Shown here piece by piece: positions 61,400 to 64,000 of a stretch of DNA of 64,000 bases (position 1 is its first letter; each line of letters starts with the position of its first letter). Made by a program: the position numbers and the translations under genes. Under the pieces are notes generated by a model. It did no database searches and was not told where the DNA came from. It saw nothing but the letters and a program-made list of their open reading frames with translations. The stretch lies in contig JAJEKV010000053.1 in the NCBI GenBank assembly GCA_021234155.1, positions 1,127,307-1,191,306 of the forward strand, written 5' to 3'. The stretch comes from Isoetes taiwanensis. Lineage: Eukaryota; Streptophyta; Lycopodiopsida; Isoetales; Isoetaceae.

Positions 61400-62914
61400 T
61401 CCTACAATGCAAATATTTCCTTTGTGCACACCAAGGCAGTGTGTCAAATACTGTAAGTGCCTCGAGTCAAAAGACCAGGTATTTAATGCCTTTAAGCTTT
61501 ATACTGCAAAAGTAGAACGTGAAACATCATCTCATGTGAAATGCCTGAGATTTGTTCTTGGAGGTGAGTATAGATTAGGTGAATTATGAAGTTTGTTGCA
61601 TTTGATGTCCATGACATATTTGTGAGTCAGCAAGCTCTGCAGTGGATGGAGATCTATGTGATCACTTTGCCTTAGTTGCTTAAGGCAGAGTTGGAATAGA
61701 GATTCAGGGGAAAACGCCCGTGCATTTGGACCGCTCTTGCTTAGAATTCACACCCACTTGTTATGCCATCCTGGGTATCGTCTCATACTATGAAATGATG
61801 CCGAGAGGACATCCCTTCTTATGTTATTTTGATGTCAGAATGAATGAATTGATTTTAAACGTCCACGGAGACCAAATAGTTTTGACGAGTTTTGGTGTGG
61901 TTTGCGTATCTGATATGCCACTTGGTATGTGCGAACATTAAAACTGCTGGGCAACTATGCTTGATAACTATTTGTTGAGTTTGGTGTCTCATAGCTCCTA
62001 TTGGCCTTCAACTGATGTTAGATGTCCTCCTTATTCTTGATAGAGGATAATAATGTCATAACTAGTGCTCTAAAAGCCTCTAAAATAAAGAGCCTTTTGT
62101 TGAACAGTTTTGAACTACTAACATAATTATAAGGTTGGGCAAATTTGGCTTTAAGTATTGTTGTTTTTAAGGATCATATGCGCTCCTCCAAAGTTTCATT
62201 GCATGGCGGACATGGATGTGGTAACCATGGTCTTGCGAGTTGACCTCCAACTCTAAAAGAAGTCGTGATGTTGTAGTTCACCTTCAACTTGCATAAAAGT
62301 TGTAATTTTTCCATTTTTCATTGTTTTCTAGATAGTGAGACAGAGATAGGTTGTTATCACTCATCATGATGCTTTTTCATTCTCGTGATGAACTCCTAGA
62401 GCATATAAGTGCAGTAGGGTGACAATGCAAAAAATAAGGGACCCTTGTGACAACATATCATCAGGATGAAAATCTCGTCTTTTTGGTTCGAGAAATATCA
62501 TACTCAGAAATGGTCGCTAGAGATCTGCAAAAGTACGCCTACATTGCCAAGGATGAAGAACCCCTATAACGATGGACAAAATGAATGCCACAAACTCTAA
62601 AATCCAAACATTGAACAATTGTTCGAAAACCATACAAAGAACTTAAAGAACACCAAAAAAATGGCGGGGAGGGGTGGGATGTTGGTCACAGGGGCTTGGT
62701 TCCAAAAATATTGCAGTTTAAAATCATGCGTCGAGAATTTTTGAGGATACACGTGCATTTTTCACATTAAGAATTGAACGTCCTTTTTCTGGCAGAATTA
62801 AAGAATAAGGATTGTAGCTTATCAGATGGGGTTTAGAACAACAAGAAGCTTGATGGTTTAGGATAAAAAGTTTCAGGAAAAGTGTGAGTGGGAAGGGAAG
62901 TAAGGACAAAAGAG
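61400..62914. other. Intergenic DNA between gypsy fragment and MITE
   Basis: Short open frames only, for example 61,720-61,941, none with a domain I recognise. No LTR corresponding to the gypsy fragment was found. Confidence 0.4.
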
Positions 62915-62917
62915 TAA

Positions 62918-63112
62918 GGGTGCTTTCCCATGGGCCTCTGACCTCAAGGTTTTCTTGAGGTCCAGATCAAGGCATGAAGGTTCTCGTGGGCGCCTCGACC
63001 TCAAAGACTCGTGTTTTGACCTCGAATCAAAAAGTAATCACCAAGCATTTCTCAACGCCGTGTTTTTGACTGATCCAAATTCTCGTGTCGCCAATCTCAT
63101 GGGAAAGCACCC
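62918..63112. mobile_element. 195 bp Tourist-like (PIF/Harbinger) MITE
   Basis: The ends are GGGTGCTTTCCCATG (62,918-62,932) and its exact inverse (63,098-63,112), flanked on both sides by TAA (62,915-62,917 and 63,113-63,115). The three-base TAA duplication with GGG-starting ends is typical of Tourist/PIF-Harbinger MITEs. Inside the left end is a second palindrome, GACCTCAAGG-TTTT-CTTGAGGTC. It lies about 200 bp upstream of the H2B promoter element. Confidence 0.85.
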
Positions 63113-63315
63113 TAAGTGCTGCTATGCAAAGACAACCTGCAAGAGAGAACTCCTTTGAGTATATAAACTGCTACTTCTAGTCTGGAGGATGCCTATACTG
63201 TGGTCCAAATCAATGCATTGTAGGATGGCCTTTAAAAGACCATTCTCCCATGCTCGGCAACCGATTTCTACTAAGGTACGCGAATAATATAATACCAAGC
63301 CTATTATAAGGTTTT

Positions 63316-63331
63316 CCACGTCAACGATCCA
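63316..63331 (+). promoter_or_regulatory. Plant histone type I promoter element
   Basis: CCACGTCAACGATCCA matches the plant histone type I element CCACGTCANCGATCCG, a hexamer ACGTCA joined to a reversed octamer, with only its last bases changed. Such elements drive S-phase expression of plant histone genes. Further GATCC/GGATC words (near 63,374 and 63,393) and an ATTGG box (63,358-63,362) follow before the TATA box. Confidence 0.8.
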
Positions 63332-63414
63332 GACAAAGGCCTAACGGTGCAGATCTGATTGGCTTCAACGGGCAGGATCGTTCCAGCTCAGCGATCCAAG
63401 ACTCTGTTCCCGCC

Positions 63415-63421
63415 TATATAG
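63415..63421 (+). promoter_or_regulatory. TATA box of the H2B gene
   Basis: TATATAG lies 84 bp before the H2B ATG, leaving room for a short 5' UTR that includes the GA-rich stretch at 63,478-63,489. Confidence 0.8.
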
Positions 63422-63498
63422 TGCTCTTTTGGCTTGTGAGACAAGCAGATCGATTCTAGTTGTATTCTATTCTATTGTGAGAGAGAGAGGGTTTAGCA

Positions 63499-63927
63499 AT
63501 GGCGCCCAAATCCGGCGATGGCGAGCAGAAGGCAGGCAAGACCACCAAGGCAGAGAAGAAGCCTGCTCCGGCCGTGGCAAGCAAGGGCAAGAAGGCCGAG
63601 AAGAAGCCTGCCAAGGAAGGGGAGAAGAAAAAAAAGCGCGTTAAGCGCAGTGTTGAAAGCTACAAGATCTACATCTTCAAGGTTCTCAAACAGGTTCATC
63701 CTGATACTGGAATTTCTTCTAAAGCTATGGGAATCATGAATTCTTTTATCAATGATATTTTTGAGAAGCTGGCCCAAGAAGCTTCTAAGCTTGCTAGGTA
63801 TAATAAGAAGCCTACTATTACTTCTCGGGAGATTCAGACCGCCGTTCGTTTGATTTTGCCTGGTGAACTTGCCAAGCATGCTGTTTCTGAGGGTACTAAA
63901 GCTGTCACTAAGTTTACCAGTGCCTGA
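63499..63927 (+). CDS. H2B: Histone H2B
   Basis: A core nucleosome protein, pairing with H2A. The intronless 142-codon frame has an N-terminal tail of Lys/Ala/Pro-rich units ([16 protein letters not shown]) and a basic [20 protein letters not shown] junction. The complete histone fold follows ([80 protein letters not shown]). The C-terminal AVTKFTS includes the conserved ubiquitination Lys (residue 138). Length and order are normal for plants, and the start is the first ATG after the TATA box. Codon use shifts from GC-rich in the tail to T-ending codons in the fold. About 70 bp of 3' sequence is in view. It is intact and the most reliable gene of the window. Confidence 0.97.
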   Translation: MAPKSGDGEQKAGKTTKAEKKPAPAVASKGKKAEKKPAKEGEKKKKRVKRSVESYKIYIFKVLKQVHPDTGISSKAMGIMNSFINDIFEKLAQEASKLARYNKKPTITSREIQTAVRLILPGELAKHAVSEGTKAVTKFTSA

Positions 63928-64000
63928 TTGCCCCATTTTACTTCCTTGGATTTTCTGTAATGGTGTATTTTTACACCACCACTCTTTGGAAGTTCCAGCT

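Overview
The window reads as nuclear DNA of a land plant, most likely a fern or other seed-free vascular plant. Support comes from a plant-type histone H2B with the plant type I histone promoter element, the plant-specific genes RNC1 and GBF-interacting protein 1, a PLS-type pentatricopeptide (PPR) fragment, short GT-AG introns, and a large load of decayed retroelements. The species cannot be fixed from sequence alone.

Layout. 0-13 kb: GC-richer, heavily decayed repeat DNA with no intact gene; parts are old copies of a non-LTR retrotransposon (LINE) that recurs across the window, plus one dispersed non-coding repeat present twice. 13-18.9 kb: AT-rich, no recognisable gene. 18.9-21.2 kb (minus): a five-exon RNC1 homologue (chloroplast group II intron splicing factor) with one frameshift and two stop codons. 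23.5-28.5 kb (plus): a nine-exon GIP1-like (DUF1296) gene with several single-base frame breaks in its 3' half. 29-33.2 kb: small repeats, a Helitron-like 3' end and a LINE copy. 33.2-36.7 kb: a 3.46 kb terminal-inverted-repeat DNA transposon, probably PIF/Harbinger-like and non-autonomous, carrying a PPR gene fragment. 36.9-39.2 kb (plus): an eleven-exon protein disulfide isomerase (PDIL2-1 type), complete except for one missing base in exon 1. 39-50 kb: repeats, microsatellites, a hairpin array, tandem duplications, a second Helitron-like end, and the longest LINE copy. 51.4-52.2 kb (plus): two orphan exons of a cryptochrome-DASH/photolyase, facing a minus-strand NIF/FCP1-like HAD phosphatase gene (52.4-53.3 kb). 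53.6-59.5 kb: opposed LINE fragments. 59.9-61.4 kb (minus): Ty3/gypsy integrase end plus chromodomain, with a tandemly duplicated integrase segment. 62.9 kb: a 195 bp Tourist-like MITE with a TAA target duplication. 63.3-63.9 kb (plus): histone H2B with a well-formed S-phase promoter.

The genes are independent eukaryotic loci, not a pathway or operon. The features most worth following are the gene-fragment-carrying transposon, the decayed RNC1, the orphan photolyase exons, the NIF-like protein with changed catalytic positions, and the recurrence of single-base frame breaks. The breaks often lie at homopolymers, so uncorrected sequencing error must be excluded before calling GIP1 or PDI pseudogenes. 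I found no CRISPR array, rRNA or tRNA, and nothing that I would call a new molecular system beyond the transposon with captured sequence.
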